Shown: positions 52,478 to 60,940 of the stretch, in pieces
Layout of the letters: each line of letters begins with the position of its first letter
How positions within the stretch are numbered: position 1 is the first letter of the stretch
Origin: Pseudomonas brassicacearum
Lineage (GTDB): Bacteria; Pseudomonadota; Gammaproteobacteria; Pseudomonadales; Pseudomonadaceae
DNA: 64,000 nucleotides
Direction of reading: 5' to 3'
NCBI RefSeq assembly: GCF_000585995.1
Contig: NZ_CP007410.1
Location: 4,057,430 to 4,121,429, forward strand
The notes under the pieces: model-generated
What the model was told of the DNA's origin: nothing
Database searches by the model: none
What the model saw: only the letters and a program-made list of their open reading frames with translations
Program-made: the position numbers and the translations under genes

Positions 52478-54133
52478 ATGAATTCCAATAACTCCAAGCG
52501 AACTGCCGCTCGCGGCGAACGACCTGGCGCCGATATAACCGCCGCGGTGGCCTCTGGCCCACGCCAAGGCGCCAGGGAGATCTGGGTCGAAATTCCCGAT
52601 GAGAAAGGCTCGGCCGCCGCGTGGTGCTATTCCGATCGCCGCGCCTACAGACCAGGCGAAACGGTGAGCCTGCATATGTCCTCGAACACCCCCTGGGTTG
52701 CGCTGAAGATCTATCGTGACGGCGCGGTGCCTCACACCGTTCATGAAACCGATCCACTCGCTGCAAGCTTTCATCCGGTGCCCGAACGTGCCTACGAGGT
52801 CGGCTGCCAATGGCCAGTATTTGCCCTATGGTCCATACCCTTGGACACCAAGCCAGGTGCCTATGTGGTGGAAGTGCGGGACAGTGCTGATGCCGTGCTC
52901 GGCCATCACCTATTCATCGTGAGGGCGATGCGCAAATGCCCCGAAGCATTGGTGCTGGTCGCAGCAACCTCCACTTGGGCCGCCTACAACGACTGGGGGG
53001 GCGCCAACCATTACTTCGGCATCCACCCCGGCACACCCCGCGGCCGCTCGCCTCTACTGTCAGCGCAACGCCCTTGGGCCCGCGGACAAGTCTGGCTGCC
53101 TGAAGACGCACCGCGCTCGATCAATGCATCGAGGCCGAGCAAACCGGGACCGGCGCGCTATGAATTCATCGAGTGGGCCTCTCTGCATGGCTTCAGCAAG
53201 TATTACGCCCTGGCCGGATGGGCGTCCTACGAACGCCCGTTTGTAGCATGGGCCGAAGGACTGGGCTATACGGTCGACATCGTGACTCAGGATGATCTGC
53301 ATCACGACCCCGAGGCCTTGGACGGGTACGCCTGCGCGGTCTTTGTCGGTCACGATGAGTACTGGACGCGGGAAATGCGCGACAACGTCGAGGCATTTAC
53401 TGAAGCAGGAGGAAAGATTGCGCGCTTCGCCGGTAACTTCATGTGGCAGATTCGCCTGGAGAATCGCGGCGAACGCCAAGTGGCCTACAAATATGACGCC
53501 GCTGAGCTGGATCCCGTCGCGGCAAGCCATGACATTACGCTCACTAGCGCCTGGGAGGATCCACGCGTAGGTCGACCTGGGGCCAGCACCTTTGGCGTCA
53601 ATGCATTGCGCGGAATATACGGCAGCTTTGGGGGCATGGCCCCGCGCGGCCCGAGGGGCTTTACCGTGTTCAGGCCACAGCATTGGGCACTCGCCGATAC
53701 CGGGCTGGGTTACGCTGATCTTTTCGGCGATGCAGCTAATATCTTCGGGTACGAGGTAGATGGCTTGGACTACACCTTCATCGATGGCCTTCCAGAACCT
53801 CTCGGCACGGATGGCGCACCGCCAGGGCTACAGATCCTTGCGATGGGTTGGGCGACTATCGCCGAGCACGGCCGGCCGCAGGATGCGTACTCGTTCATGC
53901 TAGGGGACGCAGATGCCAGGTTTCGTGCGTCACTGCTGGCGCCTGACATGAGTAATGCCAGCGTAAGCCAGCATAGTCGGGGGACTGGCATGCTCGTGCA
54001 TTTCCAAAAAGGCAAAGGTGAGGTATTCACCGCTGCGTCCTGCGAGTGGGTCAATGGACTCAAGCTTGACGAGCACTCCACTGTGACCATCACCCGTAAT
54101 GTGCTGGACCGTTTCTTACCCGCAAAAGAGTGA
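52478..54133 (+). CDS. N,N-dimethylformamidase large-subunit-like protein
   Basis: A 551-residue protein of the dimethylformamidase beta-subunit-like family. Features include YNDWGGANHYFG, LDGYACAVFVGHDEYWT and GGKIARFAGNFMWQIR. Known enzymes hydrolyse N-substituted formamides with a mononuclear iron held by Tyr/Tyr/Glu; they have a large (about 760 residue) and a small subunit. Here the protein is shorter and no small subunit is encoded nearby. The ATG at 52478 has AGGG 6 bases upstream; a GTG at 52448 overlapping the transporter stop is an alternative. Substrate unknown, imported perhaps by the upstream MHS carrier. Confidence 0.78.
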   Translation: MNSNNSKRTAARGERPGADITAAVASGPRQGAREIWVEIPDEKGSAAAWCYSDRRAYRPGETVSLHMSSNTPWVALKIYRDGAVPHTVHETDPLAASFHPVPERAYEVGCQWPVFALWSIPLDTKPGAYVVEVRDSADAVLGHHLFIVRAMRKCPEALVLVAATSTWAAYNDWGGANHYFGIHPGTPRGRSPLLSAQRPWARGQVWLPEDAPRSINASRPSKPGPARYEFIEWASLHGFSKYYALAGWASYERPFVAWAEGLGYTVDIVTQDDLHHDPEALDGYACAVFVGHDEYWTREMRDNVEAFTEAGGKIARFAGNFMWQIRLENRGERQVAYKYDAAELDPVAASHDITLTSAWEDPRVGRPGASTFGVNALRGIYGSFGGMAPRGPRGFTVFRPQHWALADTGLGYADLFGDAANIFGYEVDGLDYTFIDGLPEPLGTDGAPPGLQILAMGWATIAEHGRPQDAYSFMLGDADARFRASLLAPDMSNASVSQHSRGTGMLVHFQKGKGEVFTAASCEWVNGLKLDEHSTVTITRNVLDRFLPAKE

Positions 54134-54190
54134 TCTTGGCGGGTTTACCGTCAATGCCGTTGCAGTTCGGCCGGACATGCCCAGAGCTGC

Positions 54191-55168
54191 TCACTGCACA
54201 GGCTCACTGCTTCGGCGTACCTGTCGACTGGCCCCTGGTGGCTGGCCATTGATGCGCTTGAATGCACGGCTGAATGCTGCTTGTGAGGTATAGCCCAAGC
54301 GTTGTGCGACGGCATCGATCGACAGGTTGTCCTGCGTCAGCCATTGGCTGGCGATCCGCATTCGCAGCTCGGTGGCATATCGCAATGGCGGCACGCCAAT
54401 GGTGGCCTGAAACCGCTGTGCGAACACAGAGCGTGATACGTGCGATTCGGCGGCCAGCTCGGCAACCGTCCACTCGCGCCCGGGTTGGCGATGCAGGGCA
54501 AGGATAGAGCGTGCCAGGCGCGGATCGCGCAGGGCTGCCATGAGACCTTGCGCGCTTTCAGAGCCACATTCGACCCAACCCCGTACGAATAAGGATGCAG
54601 CAACTTCCGCAAGCCGAGCCATGATCCCGGCATATCCGATGCGTCCGGCGCAGATCTCTCGCTTGATTGAGTCAAGTATCGATCCCAGCCCTGGATAACG
54701 TTGACCGCCGGTGTCCGCCACCATGACATTCGGCATCAGCTTGCCTAAGGCCCGCATGCCTCCAAGATCGAACTCCATGCAGCCATAGAACAGGATCGCA
54801 CTGGGCGTGGAAAGTGTGCTCGGACAGGTGTTCACACCACTGACAGCCTCGCCCAAAGGGGCGGCATCAAGTTGGTCGATATCCTGAACCGTGGCATCCA
54901 GCGCTGATAGCAGGGCGTGCCCATGGCCTTGCGGCACCAATACCGCGTCACCTGCCGACAGGTGATGTATCGCGCCATCGCCTGTCCGCAAGATGGCCGT
55001 ACCCACCGCCAGATAATGAAAGTAGGCATGGGCCGATTTGTGTTCAAAACCCAAGCCAAAGCTCGGACCCGTTTGAATACGGCGGTACTGAACGCCGCGC
55101 AGCCGCATCCCCGTTAGCAGTTCGCTAATCAATTCAGACGACAGCGCAAATTGTCCTGATTCAGTCAT
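54191..55168 (-). CDS. AraC-family regulator with cupin sensor domain
   Basis: A 325-residue AraC regulator: cupin-like N-domain (about 20-190) and two helix-turn-helix motifs (WTVAELAAESHVSRSVFAQR; LGYTSQAAFSRAFKRINGQP). It is divergent from the MFS gene at 55270 across 100 bases and convergent with the dimethylformamidase-like gene. Of the two, the divergent MFS gene is the likelier target; AraC proteins of this subgroup usually control such efflux pumps. Confidence 0.88.
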   Translation of the reverse strand: MTESGQFALSSELISELLTGMRLRGVQYRRIQTGPSFGLGFEHKSAHAYFHYLAVGTAILRTGDGAIHHLSAGDAVLVPQGHGHALLSALDATVQDIDQLDAAPLGEAVSGVNTCPSTLSTPSAILFYGCMEFDLGGMRALGKLMPNVMVADTGGQRYPGLGSILDSIKREICAGRIGYAGIMARLAEVAASLFVRGWVECGSESAQGLMAALRDPRLARSILALHRQPGREWTVAELAAESHVSRSVFAQRFQATIGVPPLRYATELRMRIASQWLTQDNLSIDAVAQRLGYTSQAAFSRAFKRINGQPPGASRQVRRSSEPVQ

Positions 55169-55269
55169 TTTCAGGCGTTTCGATCAAAAGACTAAGACGT
55201 AGCATCATAGATCATCCTGAAGCTCAACTCTAGACTGTGGGTCACGATCACTTCCCAAGGATTCTTGAG

Positions 55270-56517
55270 ATGAGTAGCAATGTGCTTGATGCCGCACCTG
55301 GCAGCGTTACTGGAGCAGAGCCGGCAACCCCGGCATGGATGGCGGTTTTCTCCCTGGCCATGGGTGTCTTTGGCCTGCTGACGGCTGAATACCTTCCAGC
55401 CAGTTTGCTAACGCCGATGGCCTCGGACTTGAACGTCTCCGAAGCACTGGCCGGACAGGCCGTGACCGTCACCGCCGTGGTTGCGTTGTTTGCCGGACTA
55501 TTGGTGCCAGGTCTTACCCGCAAACTTGACCGCCGCATCGTCTTGCTAGGTTTCTCCGCGCTGATGATTGCCTCCAACTTGCTCGTGGCCATGTCATCGA
55601 GTCTGGTGGTCCTGTTGCTGATGCGAGTGCTGCTTGGCATTGCGTTGGGTGGGTTCTGGAGCATGGCGGCTGCCGTGGCCATGCGGCTGGTACCGGCGAA
55701 ATTTGTGCCGCGCGCGCTGTCGATCATCTTCAGCGGCATCGCCGTGGGAACAGTGGTCTCCGTTCCGCTGGGCAGCTACTTGGGCGGCCTCTTCGGCTGG
55801 CGCAGTGCCTTTTATGCGGCAGCGGTGGTCGGCGTGCTGACGCTGATCTTCCAATGGTTCACCCTACCCCGCATGGCGCCCCGGAAAATGGCACGCACAG
55901 CATCCGTGCTGGAACTGCTTCGTCGCCCTGGCATTGCCATTGGCATGCTCGGATGCGTGCTCGCACACACAGGTCAATACGCACTGTTCACCTACATCCG
56001 TCCCGCACTTGAAAGCGTTGTACCCATCGACACCGACGGCCTGGCTTTAATGCTATTGGGCTTCGGCGCCGCCAATTTCGTCGGCACACTCGTGGCGGGT
56101 TGGCTGATGGAACGCAGCTTGCGCCTGACATTGATCCTTATGCCAGCCTTGGTCGCCGTGGCCGCGTTTGCCATGATCTCGCTTCCTCTCCAGGCGCCGG
56201 GACTGGCACTTGCAGTCGCCCTCTGGGGCCTGGCTTTCGGCGGGGTGCCGGTTGCCTGGTCGAATTGGGTAGCACGCGCGGTTCCAGATCAAGCCGAAAC
56301 CGCAGGCGGGATGGTCGTCGCCGCAGTCCAGTCGTCAATTGCCGCGGGCGCTGCACTCGGTGGGTTGGTCTTCGGTTTTGGCGGCGTAATGGGCGTCTTC
56401 ATCATCGCAGGCGCCGTGATGCTGCTGGCAGCTCTGATGATTGCTCTTCGTGTTCGGGTGGAATTGCCGAAGCCTGCTGGAGGCGAACGATCAGGACATT
56501 CCCGACTTGCGCTTTGA
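55270..56517 (+). CDS. MFS efflux transporter (NepI/PbuE-like)
   Basis: A 415-residue 12-span MFS pump: AVFSLAMGVFGLLTAEYLPA, then LGIALGGFWSMAAAVAMRL. The group includes purine ribonucleoside and drug exporters. AAGGA lies 8 bases before the ATG at 55270; an upstream ATG at 55237 is less supported. The last residues (from about GGERSGHSRLAL) are read from a SnoaL scar, so the natural C-terminus has been replaced. Controlled probably by the divergent AraC regulator. Confidence 0.86.
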   Translation: MSSNVLDAAPGSVTGAEPATPAWMAVFSLAMGVFGLLTAEYLPASLLTPMASDLNVSEALAGQAVTVTAVVALFAGLLVPGLTRKLDRRIVLLGFSALMIASNLLVAMSSSLVVLLLMRVLLGIALGGFWSMAAAVAMRLVPAKFVPRALSIIFSGIAVGTVVSVPLGSYLGGLFGWRSAFYAAAVVGVLTLIFQWFTLPRMAPRKMARTASVLELLRRPGIAIGMLGCVLAHTGQYALFTYIRPALESVVPIDTDGLALMLLGFGAANFVGTLVAGWLMERSLRLTLILMPALVAVAAFAMISLPLQAPGLALAVALWGLAFGGVPVAWSNWVARAVPDQAETAGGMVVAAVQSSIAAGAALGGLVFGFGGVMGVFIIAGAVMLLAALMIALRVRVELPKPAGGERSGHSRLAL

Positions 56518-56530
56518 AATCGAATTTCTG
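56493..56530 (+). pseudogene. SnoaL fragment, near-identical to part of the gene at 40698
   Basis: Bases 56501-56526 are identical to 40863-40888 within the SnoaL-like gene, and the flanks are similar. In the SnoaL frame this gives IPDLRFEIEFL. It overlaps the 3' end of the MFS gene in a different frame and has no start or rest of the gene. A scar left by a deletion or by recombination between SnoaL copies. Confidence 0.75.
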
Positions 56531-56634
56531 CGAGTGAGGCAATTCGGGGCCAGATGCCGAAAACCAGAATAATCGCCACGGGCTCTCTCATTCTTCGCAG
56601 ACAGCCCCCCACAGACTGGTATTTACACTCGCGG

Positions 56635-56991
56635 TTATTGGATACCGTCGCAGGAGAGCAATGCTGTGCTTAGCTTGAAAAGCTCCTTGGATAGTTTCCA
56701 CTTTCCTTCTACAGAGCCTGGCATTGCACACTGATAGCGCCACATCAGTTGTTCCCACTCCTGCACTTTCGGGTTGCTGCCTTCCATTGCCGCCAAGCGA
56801 TCAAAAGAGAAGTCAGCGCCTGCTTCCAACAGCATGATCAAGCGATTTTCATAGCGCCAGATGGTCATGTCTTCCACACCCGCCAGGCGCAAATGATTTA
56901 ACACCTCAGGCCACACCGCCTGGTGATGAATTTCATATTCAGCGATCAGCGCGGGATCATCCTTGAGGTCAAGTACTTGGCAATATCTCAT
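56635..56991 (-). CDS. L-rhamnose/L-fucose mutarotase-like protein (DUF718)
   Basis: A 118-residue protein of the RhaM/DUF718 mutarotase family: an N-terminal RYCQVLDLKDDPALIAEYEI, HHQAVWPEVLNHLRLAG and MTIWRYENRLIMLLEA. It interconverts sugar anomers before oxidation. It overlaps the fuconolactonase-like gene by 4 bases. Last gene of the fucose-type operon, consistent with L-fucose as substrate. Confidence 0.88.
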   Translation of the reverse strand: MRYCQVLDLKDDPALIAEYEIHHQAVWPEVLNHLRLAGVEDMTIWRYENRLIMLLEAGADFSFDRLAAMEGSNPKVQEWEQLMWRYQCAMPGSVEGKWKLSKELFKLSTALLSCDGIQ

Positions 56992-57887
56992 TTTGGGCAG
57001 GCCGGGTGAGTGTCAATTTGTTGGTCGGGCGCGGGGCGACCGTAATCGATCCGATAAAAAAGACAGGCGTTCATGCCCATGATCAATGGGGTGCCCTCGC
57101 GTATCGATCGAGTGCCATGTTTATCCAGGTACTGGCGGGTCATCGCCCACCACTCGAAGTAATCCGAAGCTAGATTGATCACGGGCCAATCGCTGCCCCA
57201 AATCACCCGCTGCGGACCAAATAACTCGAGGACGTTGTCCATGTAAGGTTGCAATGCCTGGGCACCGTCGCCTTGCGCGCCTTCAGTGAGCAGACCCGAC
57301 AACTTGCAGTACACATTGGGCAGCGCTGCCAGACGTTGGAGGTCACGGGACCAGGGTTCGGTCTGCCGACTCGCGATATCCGGCTTTCCCGCGTGGTCTA
57401 TCACGATCCTCAATGCACGATTACGCTCGGCCATGGCCACTACCCCGTTAAGGTGCTTAGGCAAAACCAGGACATCAAGACTCAGATCGTGCTCTACAAG
57501 TGCATCTATAGCGACTTGGATCTGGCTATCCTCGATCCAGTTGTGGGCCGGTAGAGCTTGCAACATGGCACGCACTCCCTTGAATTTGGGGTGCCGAGCC
57601 AAGCGTGTTATCTCCTGCACAGCAGTGGTTGACGTCAGATCCACCCACCCCACTACGCCCAAGATGCTGTCGTGTTGATCAGCCAACTCCAGCAAGAAAT
57701 GTGTATCGCCCAAGTGGGGGTTCGATTGAACGGCGACGGTTCCATCGATACCGCATTCGCGCAGGTGTTCAATCAAGTCGTCAGGCGCAAAGTCCTTGAA
57801 GATTGGGGCCAAGTCAGCCGAGGGCCAATCCCCATGACCGCTGTTGAGACGCCAATAATGTTGATGGGCGTCGATGCAGAGCGTCAT
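56988..57887 (-). CDS. Amidohydrolase, L-fuconolactonase-like
   Basis: A 299-residue TIM-barrel amidohydrolase of the fuconolactonase/2-pyrone-4,6-dicarboxylate lactonase group: IDAHQHYW at the N-terminus, VIDHAGKP and IWGSDWPV supply the metal-site His and Asp. It would open the lactone made by the aldo/keto reductase encoded upstream. It overlaps that gene by ATGA and the following mutarotase gene by ATGA, a tight operon. Confidence 0.87.
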   Translation of the reverse strand: MTLCIDAHQHYWRLNSGHGDWPSADLAPIFKDFAPDDLIEHLRECGIDGTVAVQSNPHLGDTHFLLELADQHDSILGVVGWVDLTSTTAVQEITRLARHPKFKGVRAMLQALPAHNWIEDSQIQVAIDALVEHDLSLDVLVLPKHLNGVVAMAERNRALRIVIDHAGKPDIASRQTEPWSRDLQRLAALPNVYCKLSGLLTEGAQGDGAQALQPYMDNVLELFGPQRVIWGSDWPVINLASDYFEWWAMTRQYLDKHGTRSIREGTPLIMGMNACLFYRIDYGRPAPDQQIDTHPACPK

Positions 57888-58900
57888 AGGGCACCTTGGG
57901 GCAACGGCGCATCAGCATCGATCAACTCGCGCGCTTGAAGTGTCTTCCAGAAAGCCTCTGGGATGTCCTGCTCGAACCACGCGATACTCCGGTCGAGTTG
58001 CTGCGGCGTACGTGTACCCACCACACAAGACACCACCGCGGGATGCGCCATTGGAAACTGCAACGCTGCCGCGGGCAGCGGCACCTCAAACTCTTCACAG
58101 ACTGTTTTCAGCGCTTGGACTTTCGCGATCACCGCAGCGGGCGCTTCGCCATAATCAAAGTGCGTACCGCCGGCAAGAATGCCTGAATTGAATACGCCAC
58201 CGACTACAACAGAATTGCCCTGTCCCAGGCATTTGTTCATCAGTGGTGCAAGGCTTTGCTGATCAAGCAAGGTGTAGCGTCCCGCCAGCAATGTGCAATC
58301 CAGCTGGCATTCGTTCATGCTGTCTTGCACAACCTCCCATTCGTTCACGCCCAAACCAATGGCCGCAATCGCTCCATCCTCACGCAGGCTTTCGAGCGCT
58401 CGAAATCCGCCGCCTCTGGTCAACTGGTCCCAGTGAATCTGGTGACGTTCACCGTGGGTAAGCCGCCCGATATCATGCACGTACAGGATGTCTATCCGGC
58501 AGACCCCAAGACGTTGAAGGCTATCTTCATAAGAGCGCATGATTGCGTCATATCCATAGTCGTACACCGGCCGGAAAGGCAGTGGATTAGCCCAGCCATC
58601 GTCCCCATTGCGTACTGAACCATCAGCGCGCAGAAGCCGACCGACTTTAGTGCTCAGGATAAAATCGGCTCGCGGACGCTCAGCTAACTCAGTGCCAACC
58701 CGGCGTTCGGAACGGCTGTATCCATAAAAGGGAGCCGTATCGTAATAGCGGATTCCCCTATTCCAAGCGGCTTGCAGCGTTTGCGTCGCCTGATCCGCGG
58801 ATACTTCCCGGTAGAGGCCACCCACTTGTGAGCACCCCAAGCCAAACACCCCTAACTCCAGCGAGCTTCTGGGAAGCCTTCGTTTTTCGGAGATTTTCAA
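57884..58900 (-). CDS. Aldo/keto reductase, L-fucose (D-threo-aldose) 1-dehydrogenase-like
   Basis: A 338-residue AKR: catalytic Asp/Tyr region YYDTAPFYGYSRSERRVG, Lys in STKVGRLL, and the His in LYVHDIGR. It is the type found as D-threo-aldose 1-dehydrogenase/L-fucose dehydrogenase in pseudomonads, oxidising the sugar to its lactone. TTG start at 58900 with a strong GGAAGGAG site. It lies 19 bases downstream of the sugar-binding-protein gene in the same operon. Confidence 0.87.
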   Translation of the reverse strand: MKISEKRRLPRSSLELGVFGLGCSQVGGLYREVSADQATQTLQAAWNRGIRYYDTAPFYGYSRSERRVGTELAERPRADFILSTKVGRLLRADGSVRNGDDGWANPLPFRPVYDYGYDAIMRSYEDSLQRLGVCRIDILYVHDIGRLTHGERHQIHWDQLTRGGGFRALESLREDGAIAAIGLGVNEWEVVQDSMNECQLDCTLLAGRYTLLDQQSLAPLMNKCLGQGNSVVVGGVFNSGILAGGTHFDYGEAPAAVIAKVQALKTVCEEFEVPLPAAALQFPMAHPAVVSCVVGTRTPQQLDRSIAWFEQDIPEAFWKTLQARELIDADAPLPQGAL

Positions 58901-58919
58901 GTTCGCTCACTCCTTCCGA

Positions 58920-59864
58920 TCAATACAGGACGTTCCGAGCCTCTGAACTGTCGATGTTCGATTTATCGATCAGGAGTACGCCGGTATCGATATTCTTGGG
59001 CACTGCGGTCCCTGCGATGACCTTGGCGACCGCAGTGACCGAATCCAGCCCCATCCTGTAGGAGCTTTGGACGATGATTGAATCGAGGGTGCCGTCCTTT
59101 ACAAAGTTCTGCAGGTCTTCGTTACCGTCAAATCCGATGGCCACAAGTTTTCCGGATTTTCCGGCTTGTGCAATCGCGCGCGCCATTCCTACGGCCGTCG
59201 GCTCGTTGGCCCCGTAAATACCTTTAAGATCGGGATTCGACGCCAGCACGTCGGTGGTTTGATTGAGCGCGTTGGCCATCTGGGATTGAGAATAAAATGG
59301 GCCCACGATAGTCAAGTTCGAGTGCTGCTTTATGTAGTTTATGAACCCCCCCACGCGCCCAATCTCGGATCCTGCTCCAGGGACGTAGGACATCACTGCA
59401 ATCTTGCCTGTCTTCCCCACTTTTTCGATCATGCGTTGTGCGCAGAGCTCACCGGCCCTGGTGTTATCAGTCGAGAGGAAAGATTGATAATAAGCATCGC
59501 CGTCAGTAGAAATCGCTGAGTCGATGAGTACCACCGGGATATGCGCTTCCCACGCTTGTTTAATTGCAGGCACCAAGGCGTCTGGATCGGCAGCGGCCAG
59601 GACAATCCCGGAAACCTTGCGGTTGACCGCGTTGACCACCATGTTCACTTCATCCGCTACCGCCGACTCGGATGCGGGCCCCTGAAAGGTGACCGTCATG
59701 TTCGGCAATTCCTTTGCGGCCGCCTGGGCACCTTTTTGAACATTCTGCCAATAGTTGGAATTTGCACTTTTTACAATGACCGCAATTTCACCACTGCTTG
59801 CTTGCGTGGTGATGGACATGAACAAGACAGCCGTGACGATCGCAATCAAGTTTAGCTTTTTCAT
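58920..59864 (-). CDS. Sugar ABC transporter periplasmic binding protein, RbsB-like
   Basis: A 314-residue type-1 periplasmic binding protein with a signal peptide (about 1-22) and the family pattern AVIVKSANSNYWQNVQKGAQ, GIVLAAADPDALVPAIKQA and GIYGANEPTAVGMARAI. Together with the RbsC-like and RbsA-like genes upstream it makes a pentose/hexose importer. The enzymes downstream suggest L-fucose or a similar 6-deoxy sugar. Confidence 0.88.
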   Translation of the reverse strand: MKKLNLIAIVTAVLFMSITTQASSGEIAVIVKSANSNYWQNVQKGAQAAAKELPNMTVTFQGPASESAVADEVNMVVNAVNRKVSGIVLAAADPDALVPAIKQAWEAHIPVVLIDSAISTDGDAYYQSFLSTDNTRAGELCAQRMIEKVGKTGKIAVMSYVPGAGSEIGRVGGFINYIKQHSNLTIVGPFYSQSQMANALNQTTDVLASNPDLKGIYGANEPTAVGMARAIAQAGKSGKLVAIGFDGNEDLQNFVKDGTLDSIIVQSSYRMGLDSVTAVAKVIAGTAVPKNIDTGVLLIDKSNIDSSEARNVLY

Positions 59865-59899
59865 CGAAATCGATTCCTTATTATTGTCAGTGCTTTGGT

Positions 59900-60940
59900 T
59901 TATCTTTTTCGGTTTCTAAGTTGGTCGACGCACACCGTCAGCAGAATGACCAGCCCGATGATGATCTGCTGGGTAAAGCTGGAAACACCTAACATGTTCA
60001 GGCCATTGCGCAAAATGCCGATGGTGAACGCACCAATGATGGTGCCGGACACGCTGCCGATACCGCCGGACAAGGAAGTACCACCAATGACCGCACTGGC
60101 AATGGCATCGAGTTCATACATGACACCTTCATTTGGCTGCGCGGAAACTAACCGCGACATCAATACACAGCCCGTCAAGCCCGCGAGCACACCAGACAAT
60201 ACGTAAGTGAACAAGGTCACCCGGTTAACATTCACCCCGGACAATCGTGCTGCTTCCGCATTCGAGCCGACCGCGTAGATGTGACGCCCCAGGCGGGTAC
60301 GGCTCAAGATCATCCAAAGCCCGATGGCCAAGCCGATCATGATCACTACCGGGTATGGGATGCCGGGAAAAATGACATTCGGAAAGCCATTGGCGCCGAT
60401 GTTCTCTATACGAAAAAGCGTTCCATTACCCAGCGTGCCGAACCCCTTGCCCAGCCCCGAAACAGGCTGGGCATCCGTCAGACGCAAGGCGAGCCCCCTG
60501 GCAACCAGCATCATCCCCAACGTTGCAATGAAGGGTGGAAGCTTTAATCGAGTGATGAAAACACCGTTAATGGCGCCGCACGTTCCGCCCACCAGCAGGC
60601 CGACCAGGATTCCGACAGGAATCGAGGCCCCGGCTTTTATGGCCAGCGCATTGGCGACACCTGCCAACGCCAATACCGAGCCCACCGAAAGATCGATACC
60701 GCCGGTGATAATGACAGCGGTAGCGCCAAGCCCAAGGAAAGCAATAGAAGTAACTTGCAGCGCCACGCTCATGCCGTTGCCCATCGACAAGAACGCCTCG
60801 CTGGTACTCGCGAATACGACAATGAGGGCAAAAAGGCTGGCCAAGGCGCCGAACTTTTGCAAAAGCTCTTTGCGTCGATCGGTATTGATAGCGTTTACGG
60901 TGATGGATTCTGCAGGCTTATCGATACTTAGGTCATTCAT
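59900..60940 (-). CDS. Sugar ABC transporter permease, RbsC-like
   Basis: A 346-residue permease with 9-10 spans of the BPD_transp_2 type: TGGIDLSVGSVLALAGVANA, TRLGRHIYAVGSNAEAARLS and GVLAGLTGCVL are RbsC hallmarks. It overlaps the ATPase gene by 4 bases (ATGA). It forms the channel of the fucose-type importer. Confidence 0.9.
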   Translation of the reverse strand: MNDLSIDKPAESITVNAINTDRRKELLQKFGALASLFALIVVFASTSEAFLSMGNGMSVALQVTSIAFLGLGATAVIITGGIDLSVGSVLALAGVANALAIKAGASIPVGILVGLLVGGTCGAINGVFITRLKLPPFIATLGMMLVARGLALRLTDAQPVSGLGKGFGTLGNGTLFRIENIGANGFPNVIFPGIPYPVVIMIGLAIGLWMILSRTRLGRHIYAVGSNAEAARLSGVNVNRVTLFTYVLSGVLAGLTGCVLMSRLVSAQPNEGVMYELDAIASAVIGGTSLSGGIGSVSGTIIGAFTIGILRNGLNMLGVSSFTQQIIIGLVILLTVCVDQLRNRKR

